A program made the position numbers and the translations under genes. DNA of 64,000 bases from Fragum whitleyi (Eukaryota > Mollusca > Bivalvia > Cardiida > Cardiidae): NCBI GenBank assembly GCA_948146395.1, contig OX411548.1, positions 37,704,912 to 37,768,911 of the forward strand, read 5' to 3'. The notes beneath the pieces were generated by a model. That model saw only the letters and a list, made by a program, of their open reading frames with translations. It was not told the origin of the DNA and made no database searches. How positions within the stretch are numbered: position 1 is the stretch's first letter; the number at the start of each line of letters is the position of its first letter. Positions 19,747 to 31,925 of this stretch are shown in pieces.

Positions 19747-21447
19747 GGGCTGTCACACCTTAACGTTTTAGCCAGCGTGTGCGGAACGTGTTGGATTTTT
19801 TATAACACGCTGCGAACACGTCGGGTACGCTATGGACACGTTCCGCACACGCTATCGGCACGCTGTAACACGTTGCGATACGCTGAGTATCTCATAAATT
19901 TTTGTGCATGCATAAAAATTCTCAGCGTGTGCCGAACGTGTTGGAACACGCTCCGCACACGTTCCGAACACGCTCTGCACGCTAGAGACACGCTAGGAGC
20001 TCGTTCGCTTACGCTACGGACACGCTAGAAACACGTTCGCCCAAAGTTTAACGTGCTTCTAGCGTGTCTCCAGCGTACTGGGAACGTGTGCATACCGTGT
20101 CTTCAGCGTACTGAACGTGTGTCTAGCGCGTTGCCGGCGAGTTCACAGCATGTTTCTGGCGTATGACAGCGTTTCAGTTTTCAATGAAAATATAAAAGTT
20201 CCGCTGCATATTTGTCTTGAACTTCTACCATCAGCTTATCGTAAATAAATAAATTTGTGCATGTACTTGTGTATGACCCTTTTGACATGTCCATATCTGC
20301 ATGTTTTCTCATGAACAGTCTAAGAATGACTTGAAAACTCGATTATAAGTAGCATTCTCTATATTTGACGATGAACGATTTCGTTCAAGTCATATAAATT
20401 AAACTCATGTTATGTTATGTCATGTTATAAGCTTCTTGTCTTTTCTACCATATAAAATCCTTTACGGATTTTCTTAATTCCTAAGATTGTCGAGGTGGAG
20501 AATGCAGCCAAAATGTGTATTAAACAATGCGTTTATAGCTTTACAAGCGCGCCTGCTCTTTGGTCAAAATAACAATACGTTCGCGAAAATACAAACATTC
20601 ATTCGTCTCAATTGATCATTATCAAAATACATGTGTACCAAAAAGACAAGTAGATCGTTGTACCTAGTGGACAAAATACAAGACGTGTTTTACTCTATTC
20701 TATTCTGTTCAGAATACATGTATTTGATTCCATTATGTGTACTACAAGTTTGATATTTGGTACACCTTTTCCACCTTAATATAAGACTAGCTATTCAAAA
20801 TTAAGAGAGGTTGTAGAAAGTCATCCTACATGGTAGAGCATATGGAGGAAGAAAGGAGTGCATTATGACAAGTATTTCCTTACCCTTTCGCAATATTTTT
20901 CGAGTGAAAAGTACCAGAAGCTTTAATCAGTCTGTAATCTTTTAAGTTTGTTATATCCATGTTTTCCTATGTGACAGGTGCCAGTGCATTTTTCTTTTCG
21001 TCTTTTCCTATTTTTCTTTTACATGAACCAACATACTTTGAATTTGAATATGTGTAGTGGCCGGTGGCCTGTTTATATATGAAAGGAATGAATTTAAAGT
21101 GGTAATTTCTTGCAGAATTTATACTTACATCCAAAACACGCTGCGAACACGTTATAACACGCTAGCAGCGCATTACAAACACGCTAAGCACGTTCTGGGG
21201 ACGTTACGAGAACGTTGGACACACGCTCAAGAACGTTGGTATACCCTGACATACGCTATCAACACGTTCTGGACACGTTACTCACGCGTTACTCACACGT
21301 TCAAACTCGCTATGAACACGCTACAAGCGCGTCAGGAATTGACTAAAAGAAAATGTATGTCAGCGTATGCCGACGTTTTGCGGACTTAGTCGTTTTCTCA
21401 AACGCGTTAGGCACACGCTGGCTAAAACGTTGAGGTGTGACAGGGCC
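19747..21447. mobile_element. 1.7 kb element with TIRs and ACACGYT motif arrays
   Basis: The left terminus GGGCTGTCACACCTTAACGT is answered on the right by ACGTTGAGGTGTGACAGGGC; the inverted repeats extend over about 36 bp and include TTTTAGCCAGCGTGTGC. Subterminal blocks at 19765-20170 and 21130-21430 contain by my count about 27 exact ACACGCT/ACACGTT motifs, in both orientations on the left and one orientation on the right. The middle (about 20170-21060) is AT-rich and without a convincing transposase frame, so the element looks non-autonomous. ATA flanks both ends, a possible short target duplication. The superfamily is not assigned. Confidence 0.75.
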
Positions 21448-22910
21448 ATAATACACAGAGTTTTGTGAAAGAATGATTATCTGATGCCATTGGGTAAAAA
21501 AAAAAAAAAAAAGAAAGCATTGAAATCGATTCGGTATCTTTGATAATGATCTTAGAACGGTTTCTTTTTGAACTGTTATCCGCGATTCTTTTTTATCGCA
21601 CATTCGATTGTAACTTGAATGATATTAAGTATTCATACAAATATTCATTTGATCAAAATATCATTGAGTTGCTATAATTTTGTAATTTCAAGTTTTTAAC
21701 TGCAGCAAAGAACTGAAACATCGAGTTGACACAGGGAAATTGAGATTTGACCATTAAAAAGTGGTTTATGACAATAATTTGGGGTTGACTTCGCTCTGCT
21801 GGTGGAAAATGACCACGAAAACTTCTAAGGATAACAAGGATAGAAATATTCTCTTTAAGGGTATTTTATTAATATTTAATTTTCATTTTTAATATGTGAG
21901 TAATGCGGATGGAGTTTACTTTGTATACTTAACTCCAAACAAACGTCCACAAATATAATTTCTCTTAATAACTTAACTGTTTATGATTTAACTGAATTTA
22001 ATATTTTGATAACAGTAAAAACCGACTTGTTTTTCTAGACCGATCTTTTGACTGTAAGGTTCCATCTTCCTTTCCATAGCAACGCATTTTTAGTAAGCAT
22101 GTCCCCTAAGCTTACGGGATCCGACACACAAAGGTTTATTGAAATATTTTAATGTGCATTGAAAGACATTTAGCACCTTGCAATAAACCGTTTAAAAATC
22201 GGTCTAGTGCAATATTCATAAATTTATTGACAGATTTTAACAATAATGGCACAGCTATTACTAACCACGTGCAAGAGATATTTTAAAAGGAACTTAGTGA
22301 TAGAATTGTGTTGCAGCTTTAACCTCAAAAGCAATTAATTTGGGTGATATAAGAGTGAAATGAAACTCAAGTTCCGACGTAGTACGTTATCCCACCCACT
22401 TTTAACACAAGGCACAGTCAGGACGAATAATATTGAGTTGCCACTATTTTGTCAGTAGACGCAGTTATATCATGGCATGTATCTAAATTTGGAGTCCAGA
22501 GGAAGCTTTAATTTTTCATTCGTGTTGTCGGAATATATCGCAGCAGAATTTTATGTTGCTTGTGATAATGTATATAATTCTTCCGCTAATCAATTAATTT
22601 TGACTTTATAACACACGTAGTTTCTTAGTTGTAGGCTTTCTATTTCAGATTTGAAAAAAAAAACAAAAACAAACAAAAAAAAAACGAAATTCTAGAATTA
22701 TACGAGTAGTCATGATAGATCTGAATGATATTTTTTTATCAAATGAAAGTAGAATGTACGGCTGAAAACTTGATATGAAGTTCCGCTATATGATGCGTTA
22801 GTAAGAAATCCTAAAAACAAAATATATATTTAAAAAAGTACTGTTCTAAAACAATTTGTATTAATTTCGTTTCTTTCCCAATTTTTCAGAAATATAATAA
22901 TGCTCATGAA
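21448..22910. other. Gene-free AT-rich stretch
   Basis: I see no exon, RNA gene or clear repeat here apart from poly-A-rich tracts near 21500 and 22650-22690. The - strand frame at 21343-21603 begins in the transposon end and includes a poly-Phe run from a T tract. Confidence 0.55.
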
Positions 22911-23152
22911 TTGAGCCTGTGCGTGACATTTCCAACAATTAGAAACGTTCGTTAGGTGCAAACATTGAGGAGCGTTGACAGCCACATAACGCAAATATAA
23001 GGTTGCCTTTCGGTTAACATAAACTTCTAGACCTTATATATATACTAAACGCATAGTGAAGACTCTGGTCAGACTGTGCTGATGCACAGATTGGTCAGAG
23101 TTTTTGATTTGTGCATATTTGAAATTGTTGGAAATGTCACTCACAGGCTCAA
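22911..23152 (+). mobile_element. L-family MITE, complete copy
   Basis: TTGAGCCTGTGCGTGACATT with TCCAACAATT is answered by AATTGTTGGAAATGTCACTC with ACAGGCTCAA, giving terminal inverted repeats of about 30 bp. The interior has the hairpin GACTCTGGTCAGACTGTGCT / GCACAGATTGGTCAGAGT. Length is 242 bp with no coding frame. Confidence 0.85.
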
Positions 23153-25102
23153 TTGAATATATCAAACTTCTAATTGAAGACAAAACTTTCAAAAAGTAAG
23201 AAAAAAGTTTATATGAATCGTATTCAGTTTAGACAAAATGTTTAGACGGAAGCAGAATTTGTTGAAATAAGGTTTTTAGACAAAACGAGAATATGATTTC
23301 TAGACCAAATGAGTTTAGACGAAGTGAGAACGACCCCCCCCCCCCCCTTTAACCATTCACCTGCCCCTTATAAAGTACTCTTTGCGTTTAAGATCCATCC
23401 GACTCTTTTCTATACAAAATGTATAAGATATAGCTTAGTTTATTCTATGTTTCAATAGGTTTTTTGACTTATTACTGCCATTTGTTTTGCACACTTTGGG
23501 AAATATCTTTGCAAGTGAATGGTAGTAAAAGGACATGGTTCACAAACTGTAGATTTTGGTCCTGTAAAATCGACTTTTGCTGATTGCTGATGATTTCAAT
23601 AAAACCAAGTTTTCATGGTTGCTCTTATCCCCTTCTCTCAAACTTTAAAAAGAATATTTGTTATACATGTAACTTTGCCATTTCTTGCAAAAATGCGAAT
23701 AAAATTGCCCCAAAACTGTAAAATTGTCCATTTTCAACAAAACTTGAAATTTATTAAGCTAAAATGTGAAGCCCTACCACAATATTCCACAAAAACCTTC
23801 TAGAAGTCATGCCTATTACTTAATAAAATTTTGGAGATGTGGCGAGAGGGGCTTCATATTTTTTTTTTAACTTTAAACCTCTTTTTTATGGGGGGGGGGG
23901 AATTAGGCACTTCTGCAGATTTAGGCCTTTTTATCGTCTGATTGTAAGGAAACTGTGTGCTTTTGAAAATATTCTATACATATTTTTGAAATTCTGTGAA
24001 TATATTGGTTAATAGAAAAAAGTAGGTTTAATTTTGTGCATCCGAATTTTGATAAATGCCGATTTTACAGGGGCAAATTTAATAGAAAATTATTGAATCT
24101 CAATTGTTAAAATTAATTGGAAGCCGTTTTTTTCGGCAGCGATCTAGAAATTTGCCCAGTTTTTAGTATTTGATATTGCTAATCGTCATTGATTTTGTCC
24201 AGATGACACCGAAAAGAATTGTGAGGTGTAGTCTGATGTACCCTTTTTCCGTAGATGTTAATTTGAACTTATATGATTTTAAACCAAGACATCCCCCCTA
24301 AATATAGGTCATTTTTAAATTATGATTTAATTATTCAAGTAGCTTGAACGATTGAAACAAAATAATTCCTTTTAAACAAGCAATTTAAATTTTCACACAT
24401 CACCCATTTAAAGAAAGAATGCTTATGATTTCCTCGAAACCAAAATTGATTAAACACTACTGGAGAAATGAAAGTCTCAAAATTCTTGTCATGTATCATC
24501 ATAATTTTTCATCAGGGTATGAGAATGAAAAGTACCATTAAATAGGACCTTTTGGAAATTTTAGAGTTTTTTCCGAATTGGTGAGATATGTGGTAACTGA
24601 ATTGCAAAATAAGTGCTTGAGAAGGATTAAACCGGAAACAAAAAAATCTAAGGGAATGCTAATCGCATGCTCATAAACAACCCGGTCACAGCAACAGTGC
24701 TCTACCAGCCGAAAATCTGAGGTTATTCATTATTCATGAATATGTATATCTGTCGATCTTGTTCGGATATCACCGCTTAGTTCAAACGGTGTGCTCTAAA
24801 CACGTTTTTATGCTTTCGCATTTTGAATATCGACATCACATGTGATTGTAAATGATTAAAAAACACAGCCATAAATTCACAATTCTCCAATGGAACATCC
24901 AAAAGAAAAAATATATAACTGGAATTAAAAGCACGTTTTAGCAGGTTGACTTTCAAAGTGTATTTTTGTGAACAACAACCACATATTTCTGTTTGAGAAA
25001 TATGGAATAATGCAAAAAAAAAATTGTAGAAAGAGGAGATATTGTTTTAGCTTAAGTTTTTATTTTCAGCTCTAACGACGAAAAAACATTATTGCATTTT
25101 TT
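23153..25102. other. Gene-free stretch
   Basis: It contains a poly-C tract near 23333-23347 and a poly-G tract near 23890. The open frame at 23615-23803 has no recognisable domain or splice context. I see no repeat family of this window in it. Confidence 0.5.
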
Positions 25103-25482
25103 TTCATGCTTTTCGGTGGTTTATCGAGTAATAACGGTAGATTATCACTTGATAATCTCACCGCAAAAGCAGTGAAATTATCAAAAACCTATTCCTTGCT
25201 TTTGAGCATTTCATTCTATCTGACGTCATCTATGCGGAGCGAAATAAATGACGTCAAATTTGCATAGCAATCACGCGCAAAATGACGCGCTTTACAAAAA
25301 TATGTCCTAGAAATTTAACAATTTGTCTCATTTTTGCATTAAAGTTCGTTTTCGAGTAAGGTCGATTAAATATTTCATTTTGTGAACAACAAAAGCTACA
25401 TTTCGTCGTGAAAATATAGCTTTTGTTGTTCACTCAATGAAATATAAATCGATCTTACACTGAATCAAACGATTATCCTCTA
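25103..25482 (-). mobile_element. Z-family MITE carrying TGACGTCA
   Basis: A reverse copy of the element at 36239-36664: it has ACTGCTTTTGCGGTGAGATT in complement, AAAGCGCGTCATTTTGCGCG in complement, and the central palindrome region TTTTGTTGTTCACTCAATGA. Exact TGACGTCA octamers lie at 25221 and 25249. Confidence 0.7.
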
Positions 25483-25759
25483 TTTGACTTTTACCATATA
25501 TAGTTTCTCTTGTGTCATTCTTTTACCACTGAAACTTCCAATGCACGTACCAGTTGTGTTGAATGGGAATATACGTATACATGTAGTTTGAAATTATTGA
25601 CATGACTTGACCTTTATGCAATGAATAAATTAACCATTCAAGAGTACATTTATCATTGAGGATTGTCGCAAGCCTTCGAAAAACACCGTAAATCCGCGAA
25701 GGGTTACGGTTTTAAATAATATTTTTATATCGTAATAGTACCAATACAATACTTCTTGT

Positions 25760-25830
25760 CTGACTGTGCGGTCGAGAGGTCTAGTCTGATGACTACAGAT
25801 TCAGGGATCATGGGCTCGAATCAGCTATCA
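25760..25830 (+). repeat. Possible tRNA-derived SINE head
   Basis: TGCGGTCGAGAGGTCTAGTC resembles a tRNA A-box region and GGGCTCGAATCAGC, 50 bp later, resembles a B-box. There is no acceptor-stem pairing that would make it a tRNA gene. Low confidence. Confidence 0.3.
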
Positions 25831-26476
25831 TTTCACTTTTTTTCCCTTTCTTCTGTTAGCCCCATTTGACTACTTTTCTCGTGTTTGAATGACAATATAT
25901 ATGTGTACAGCGCAATTCATTTGTTGCATTTCATTTCCTTAACTCAAATATGGAAAACATAAGTCGCTGATAAATGGTCTAAATGGCAAATTTGGTTTGT
26001 AATCGAAGACCTATGTGGGATGAGTAATTGGAGGAGCTGTCGTGGTAGTATTCGTAAAAAATACCTGGAATCCATTGTGTGCTCCAGCAACAGCAATGAA
26101 ACCAACTATTTATAAATCAGGTTAAACGCCTTAATAGCGTAGGACATTATAAATGAAGAGAAAAAATCTATGAATTGAAACCTTGAAGAAAACTCAATGA
26201 GCTGTCACAGTGACTCGAACCACTGTCTTTCGACTTTTAATGCCTTATTCTTTTCACGTACAATGACAAGTGTCTACTTTTCACGGTGTCATTTGATAGG
26301 TATATATTTGTGAAACTTGAATCACGAAGTTAAAAGATACCTAACGGAGATTCCATGTGATAATCAGTCAAGCATGTAATGTATGCTATGAGGGGTAACG
26401 GTCAGTCATGTCACTGATTTCACGCTATACATAGATATGCTTGCAAAGTCACGTTACTGGACTTTCAGTCGTTTGG

Positions 26477-27040
26477 TTTATGCCCTCGTATCGATAAGCG
26501 TATTGTTTACCGGCGTCTATCTGTCTGTCCCAATGTGTGCAAAACTTTAAGCAGAAAAAATAACATTACTTACACCTTCAAGACAGTCCGAGCTACATTA
26601 CCCATATTTGGTAAAATGATAAATATTATCAACTGCATCAGCAGATGCCAGTTAAGGTCATCTAATAAGGGCCATGGTTATCTGTCAATGTCAAATTAGC
26701 AAAGCATAACCAAATAAAAAAAAAACTAGTAAGATTTGAATAATTCAGGTCAATTCAAACTGCAGTGCTCATTTTTGGTCTGATGACAAATCTCACAATG
26801 AGAATCTGCAGATGGTGGTCTGTCAAAGACAAGGTCAAAAATCAAGGTAAAAAGCATTACATGAAAAAAAATTTTTTTTTTTGAATTTCTACAATCCTAT
26901 TAAAACTACGGTGATTATATATGACATGATGATGAATTTCATCAATGTGCATCTGCAAATACCAAAAGTCAAGGTCGTCTATTCAGAAATTTAGTAAAAT
27001 GAATAAAAAAAACAACTTCACATTTATCATTTTCTTGAAT
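26477..27040 (+). repeat. J-family element, 5' part, interrupted by the LINE
   Basis: It starts GTTTATGCCCTCGTATCGAT, continues with GTCTATCTGTCTGTCCC and then at least two degenerate core units (ATGATGATGAATTTCATCAA, ATACCAAAAGTCAAGGTCGT). The unit pattern stops near 27040-27060 where the LINE begins, and resumes at 31926. Confidence 0.6.
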
Positions 27041-27157
27041 CCTTTTCAAGCTAGAGGGCACAAATATAGGAATTGTGGGTAGTCGGACATGGCGGACATG
27101 TTTTTTACCGTGTTCCAGATTTCATATTAAATCAGTGTCTTACTGACTGAATATAGA

Positions 27158-27925
27158 ATGGACGAAAACATGGAAACTACAGAAGCGTCAGTAAATGAAC
27201 CGACATCGATATAAACTGGTAAATACGCCCCATTAGCTGAAAATTACTTTGAAAACGCTCGTAAACGAAAATGCAGGTCAGCGAGTGACACGTCACAACA
27301 AAAGCAGTATCGTTGCTCCCCAGTCACAAATTCACATGGATCGGACGGTCAGCATCAGTTTTCAAAAATGACTGTTGACGATAAATTGGACTCGCTTTTT
27401 GATATGATGTCTACGGGTTCCTACATATAAAATAAGACCACATTACCCAGAGTTTGTACCATTCAAAGGCCATCCATGATGTAAATGATGCCCGTCTTCG
27501 ACTTCTTGAATACAAAAGTATTGAATTAGAGACGCGTCAACTAAGATGTAACTTGGTATGCCCGGTATTCCCGAAACCGAAGAAAACTGTCTCACGGCCG
27601 TGTTGAAATTTATTCAGACTAACCTTGATGTTGATCTTGACACGATTCAAATTGTGCCAACCTACCGCATAGGGCGACGTTTGGTCTCGCGCACACCAGC
27701 AAATGTCAGACATCGGTCAATGTAAGTCACATTTATGAACCCTTACCAGGCTGATCTCATTATTGAAAAGGCATACCAGTTAAAGGGCAAGGGATTTGGT
27801 ATCTCCCGTGACTATCCACGTGAAATACGGGAGGCTAGGAAGGAGCTTTGGCTAGCATTCAAAAACCGCAATAAATTCGTCGCAAAACACGCCAAGATAG
27901 CAGATAGCAAATTACTTTATTAGTT
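27158..27925 (+). pseudogene. LINE ORF1 remnant (L1-ORF1p / Transposase_22-like)
   Basis: ATG at 27158 opens a frame that soon meets TAA and later needs frame changes, so it is broken. The best-kept part starts near 27555 with GIPETEENCLTAVLKFIQTN, then IQIVPTYRIGRR, then a segment ending FGISRDYPREIREARKELWL. This order (G-x-P-E-x-x-x-x, H/Y-R-x-G, K-G-x-G-x-S-x-D-x-P-x-E-x-x-x-x-R) is that of the RRM and C-terminal domains of L1-type ORF1 RNA-binding proteins. The element is also hit by a foldback at its 3' side (27908-28077). It is inactive as it stands. Confidence 0.7.
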
Positions 27926-28077
27926 ATACGGTTTCTTGCCGAGTTATATGACGATTTATTCCCGGCTGGAAAAATGATGTCACCCGAGCCGCAGGCGAGG
28001 GTTGACATCATTTTTACTGCCGGGAATAAATCGTCATATACCCAGGCAAGAAACCGTATTACGAATTTATTATACTT
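27908..28077. repeat. Large foldback inside the LINE
   Basis: TTATACGGTTTCTTGCCGAG and ATGACGATTTATTCCCGGCT on the left are answered on the right by GCCGGGAATAAATCGTCATA and GGCAAGAAACCGTATTACGA, around a centre CCCGAGCCGCAGGCGAGGG. The arms are about 80 bp and nearly perfect. Two TGACGTCA octamers lie just beyond, at 28196 and 28214, so the element may extend to about 28250. Confidence 0.75.
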
Positions 28078-28698
28078 CAAAGTTTTAGGGCTAAATATCT
28101 GTCTTTTGCCTTTTTTAGGCGTTCGTATAAACCGATTTCTTTTAAACCACCAATATCCCTTAATGCGCCCCTATGAAAAGTGAACATGTACAAAGTGACG
28201 TCATATATAGTTGTGACGTCACACTACTACACTCTGCGCTATTGTGATATGGAAGCGTTTGTTGGCTGAAACTGCGAGAAACTTGGCACTTTAAATGGAC
28301 AGATTTGTACAAATTGAAGGTATTTATTGACATCTATATCATTTTTTATTTGCACATTATTAACTGACATCCTTTTCAACTGTATCCTTGTGTGTCGTGT
28401 TATCAGCGAAGCGAGAGAAACATGGCTGCCATTACCGTTTCGATTTTTTGTCTATGTTCACGTCGAGGCGCCTTACGGAAACATTAGAGGTAGTACCGGA
28501 GCGGTCGTAGCTATCAATGTTTGTCAGGTCAGCATTAACCAATGAAAATGCTAGAATTTTCTTTGCAGTATAATAATTGAATATGTGTATTGACTGCAAC
28601 TTGCTAATTCTAAACGGAAGAATGGGAAAAGATCGTGGAATTTGAGATTTTACATTTAGAGACACGTCAGTTATAGATTACGCTGCAGCGAGTTTGTT
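28078..28698. other. Sequence between LINE parts, not identified
   Basis: This is where the apurinic endonuclease part of a LINE ORF2 would be expected, but I can read no endonuclease motif. It probably belongs to the inserted foldback element plus unknown sequence. The open frames at 28327 and 28432 overlap on opposite strands and are unrecognised. Confidence 0.45.
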
Positions 28699-28990
28699 AA
28701 CCATTTCAAAGAAACAAATAGCCAATATGACCACACAGAAAATTTTCAAAATGAGTATAAGCATGCAAATCTTAAATTTGACTTTATCTGTCTGAATGAA
28801 CCTATCAATGAACAGAAAATCGACAAAATCATAAACATAAGCAAAAATGAGAAATCACCTCTACCATCTGACAACATTATTAATGAATATCTGAAGTGTA
28901 CTAAATCTAATATGATCCCTGTGAAAAAAAATATTCAACATACTTCATACAGGTGTACTTCCTGATTCCAGGCTTACTAGATGGGCGACA
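28699..28990 (+). pseudogene. LINE ORF2 reverse transcriptase, N-terminal remnant
   Basis: Translation gives FVNHFKETNSQYDH, then EPINEQKIDKIINISKNEKS and PLPSDNIINEYLKC; after one frame change comes IFNILHTGVLPDSRLTRW. The K-S-x-x-x-D-x-I-x-N-E-x-x-K and L-F-N-x-x-x-x-x-G-x-x-P-x-x-W patterns are the start of a non-LTR reverse transcriptase. The coding sequence is then broken by the insertion at about 29008-29638. Confidence 0.7.
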
Positions 28991-29007
28991 CTTCACGGGT
29001 TTCGCAG

Positions 29008-29638
29008 CAGAGGAATGAAGAGAAGATGAATTAAATGTCCATATAACGGTTGATCTTACTCGTAACTTTTTTTCGAAAAAAGGGAAACGAAAAAGAATAA
29101 TTGTTTTATGTCCTTTTTTCAGTGTTAGATCGATGGGCGTTATGTTAAATTGAGTGAGCTATATGTATTTCCACAAGTGTTGGGGCTATGAAAGAAAATA
29201 TAGCGTTTGGCGTTCAATAAGTCAAGGATTATTAACCTTACACAAAAATTAAAAACGGCTACCCTATTCCTTTAAAACAAAATAACACGAAATGCGGAAA
29301 TAATAGGATTGTTTCATAAAAGCGCGTCATTTCGCATGTGATTGTACGGCATCGTCGCTCATGACGTCATATATATAATGTCTTGCTAAGATAAGAAATA
29401 TACACATTCGGACGTAATTTTCTCTTCAAAACGAATTTTCCGATAATAACCGACTAGCTGTAGACCTAGATGGAGGTGCTCTACGCGATTTCGTAAATTC
29501 TATCAAACTTTATCGTTTAGATTTGTCTGTCCTCAAATCGCGGCTATATCCGGCAAAATCGTATGTTTTATCGGTGAAGAACATTCCGTTCCGAAGGAAT
29601 CGAACAATGTTCAATTCATTCTTCTCTTCATTCCTCTA
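29008..29638. mobile_element. MITE inserted in the reverse transcriptase
   Basis: AGAGGAATGAAGAGAAGATG on the left is answered by ATTCTTCTCTTCATTCCTCT on the right. Reverse-transcriptase sequence ends just before it and resumes just after. Inside is AAAGCGCGTCATTTCGCATG with TGATTG and a TGACGTCA at 29362, shared in diverged form with Z-family MITEs. Confidence 0.7.
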
Positions 29639-30645
29639 TAGGAAGTATTAGACCTATCTATAAAAATAAGAGCGGGGTACTTGATCCAAATAATTATCGT
29701 CCTATAACAATTGTAAGTTGCTGAATTAAAATTTTTACAGCTTTTCTAAATGAAAGAATAACAAGGGTTTTAAATAAAAATGAATTATTGTTAGAGAACC
29801 AAGTCGGTTTTCTTGCGAAATATTCGACTTTTGACCACATCTACACTCTCCATGTTCTGATTGAAAAAATGCGATAACATAAGAAGAAACTTTTTGTTCA
29901 TTTATAGATTTTCCATCGGCTTTTGGCAGCATTTGGAGAATTAGTCTCTGGCAAAAATTATTTGCAATTGGAATTAAAGGTAAGATTTTTAGTGTTATAC
30001 GTAATATGTATTCAGGAATCAAATCCTGTGTATCTCTTCAATGCGAAACCTCTCTGTTTTTATTTTCGACCTATAGGGTGTACATCAAGGAGAAAATCTT
30101 TCACCAATATTTTTTTCTCTCTACATGAGTGACATTGATGATTTTTTTAACGAAAACAAATGATGGAATCACTCTGGAAATATCTGAAAATGATACTGTT
30201 TACTTTATACACCTTCTAGTATTACTTTATGCAAATGGGCAGTCCTTCTAAGTGACAACGAAATTAAATTTCAAGGTCTCTTAGACCAATTAAATGAATA
30301 ATGTTAAAAAAATGGAAACTAGTAATTAACAATTCTAAATCCAAAATAGTCATATTTGGCACAAACAAACCTCGAAAATACCCATTTACTATAGATGGTG
30401 AACCAATCGAGATAGTAAAGTCGTATAAATATCTAGGTGAATACTTTTCAGCATCTGGAAATTTCCTAGACTGCATTCAAGATAGTATTAAGCAAGCCAG
30501 AAAAGGACTTTTTTCGCTTTTTGTCAAAATTTCTAACCTTAACCTTCCAGTCGATTTGGAACTAAAGCTTTTTGATTGTACAATCGTCCCAATCTTACTG
30601 TACGGGTACAAAGTATGGGGTCTCGCAAATCTAGATTTTTAAGAT
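29639..30645 (+). pseudogene. LINE ORF2 reverse transcriptase, central remnant
   Basis: Shortly after the MITE the frame reads RPIYKNKSGVLDPNNYRPIT, the conserved N-Y-R-P-I motif, then FLNERITRVLNKNELLLENQ with VGF. Frameshifts follow; a decayed D-F-S-K-A-F-D-like stretch and a GVHQGE-like stretch are visible near 29910 and 30078. The longest open part (30301-30642) carries WKLVINNSKSKIVIFG, YKYLGEYFSASGNF and PILLYGYKVWG, the thumb-side motifs of non-LTR reverse transcriptases. Several stops make it inactive. Confidence 0.75.
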
Positions 30646-30759
30646 CAATTCCACTGTAACTTTCTTCGAAAAATTAGTGTGGTTTACACCAAGATATATG
30701 TTTTATGGGGAGTTTGGACGCTATCCCATAGACATAGTTATCAAAAAGAATGATTAATT

Positions 30760-31240
30760 TTGGGGCAAAGCTCATTCAATCAAAAACGACAAAAATCGCG
30801 CATGTAATCTATAAGCATGCTAAGTACCAGTCCATTGACTCCAAATGGATAATGAAAAATAAAAACATTCTTAACACTACTGGTAATTATCATCTATGGA
30901 TTAAAAAAAATTACAGCTAACATAAACATACATAAATTGATCAAACCGTCGTTGATAGACCAGTTTATGCAAGACTTGCATGAACAAACACAGTTGTCCC
31001 AGAGAGGAAAGCTTTACGCCAGTTTCAAAGTGAACTTTGATTTGGAAATGCATCTACTTAAGCTACCTTATTCATTGAGAATTTCTATGATGCGTTATAG
31101 AACCGGAAACAACAAGTTTCCAGTCGAGGTCGGCCGTTGGAAAAATAACATCAAACCATACTCAGAACGTAAATGCCATCTTTATAATTCAGGTGATATT
31201 GGTGATGAAATGCATTTTCTTTTAATCTGAAAAAAATTCG
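30760..31240 (+). pseudogene. LINE ORF2 C-terminal remnant
   Basis: The open part (30937-31230) shows LSQRGKLYASFKVNFDLEMH, LPYSLRISMMRYRTGNNKFP, VEVGRW and then KCHLYNSGDIGDEMHFLL, the R-x-x-N-x-x-x-P-x-E-x-G-R-W and C-x-L-C-x-x-x-x-I-G-D-E-x-H pattern found at the end of many invertebrate LINE ORF2 proteins. It belongs to the same element as the upstream remnants. Confidence 0.65.
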
Positions 31241-31884
31241 AGACGAAGAGAAAAAAAGGAATATAAATAGAAAATTCTATAACAGCCCAAATATTTTGAA
31301 ATTCCAGGGTTTAATGAACTCGCAAAGCTCTAGGTCAGTTGAATAAAGATTAATTTGTTAAACTTTTCCTGAAAAAAAAAGATTAAAAATAATAATGAAT
31401 AAAGATTAATTTGTTAAACTTTTCCTGAGATCTTTTCCTACTTTTTCTTTCGTATTCTTTTTTCATCAGTATAACTAAGAATATTCGCTTTAACTGTATG
31501 TATAGGTTTAAAAAAAAAAAAATACACGGGTCTTATATCACAGGGGAAAGTGGACCCTTTACGATTTCAATCTAATATCAATCGTAAACGGTCCAATTTT
31601 ACCTTGTTTAACGGTCAAAGCATTCTAAATAAAAAGGCACTGATTATGATTTATATTTTGAAGTAACATGTTGTTTGCTCTAGTGCTATATACTTTGACT
31701 TTGGAGAGGACAATGTATCATCTCATATACGGCTAAGCTAGGGAAAGCTGGGATACTATTATATCTAAACGCTAACACGAACTTTTACAAGTTTCCCCAT
31801 CTGTTCGTACTACCTATGTATAGTTTGCATTTCATTCACTTGCTCGCATGTCTTTGCAATTTGTTTCTATAAACATGCTGTAAA

Positions 31885-31925
31885 CTTTGAAAGAAATAAA
31901 GGTAATTGTATTGTATTGTATTGTA
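31885..31925 (+). repeat. LINE 3' end with TGTAT tail
   Basis: GAAAGAAATAAAGGTAATTG is followed by a short (TGTAT)n run, and J-type array sequence (CAGATACCAAAGTAAGGATC) starts at once at 31929. A simple-repeat tail at the junction is typical of LINE 3' ends. Confidence 0.65.

Noticed and set aside
21057..21389. 110-codon + strand frame with repeated NTLRTR-like peptide
   Set aside because: It is a translation of the ACACGYT motif block of the 1.7 kb element.
27735..27923. Functional host gene
   Set aside because: The sequence is the C-terminal part of a LINE ORF1-type protein with upstream stops, so it is a transposon remnant.
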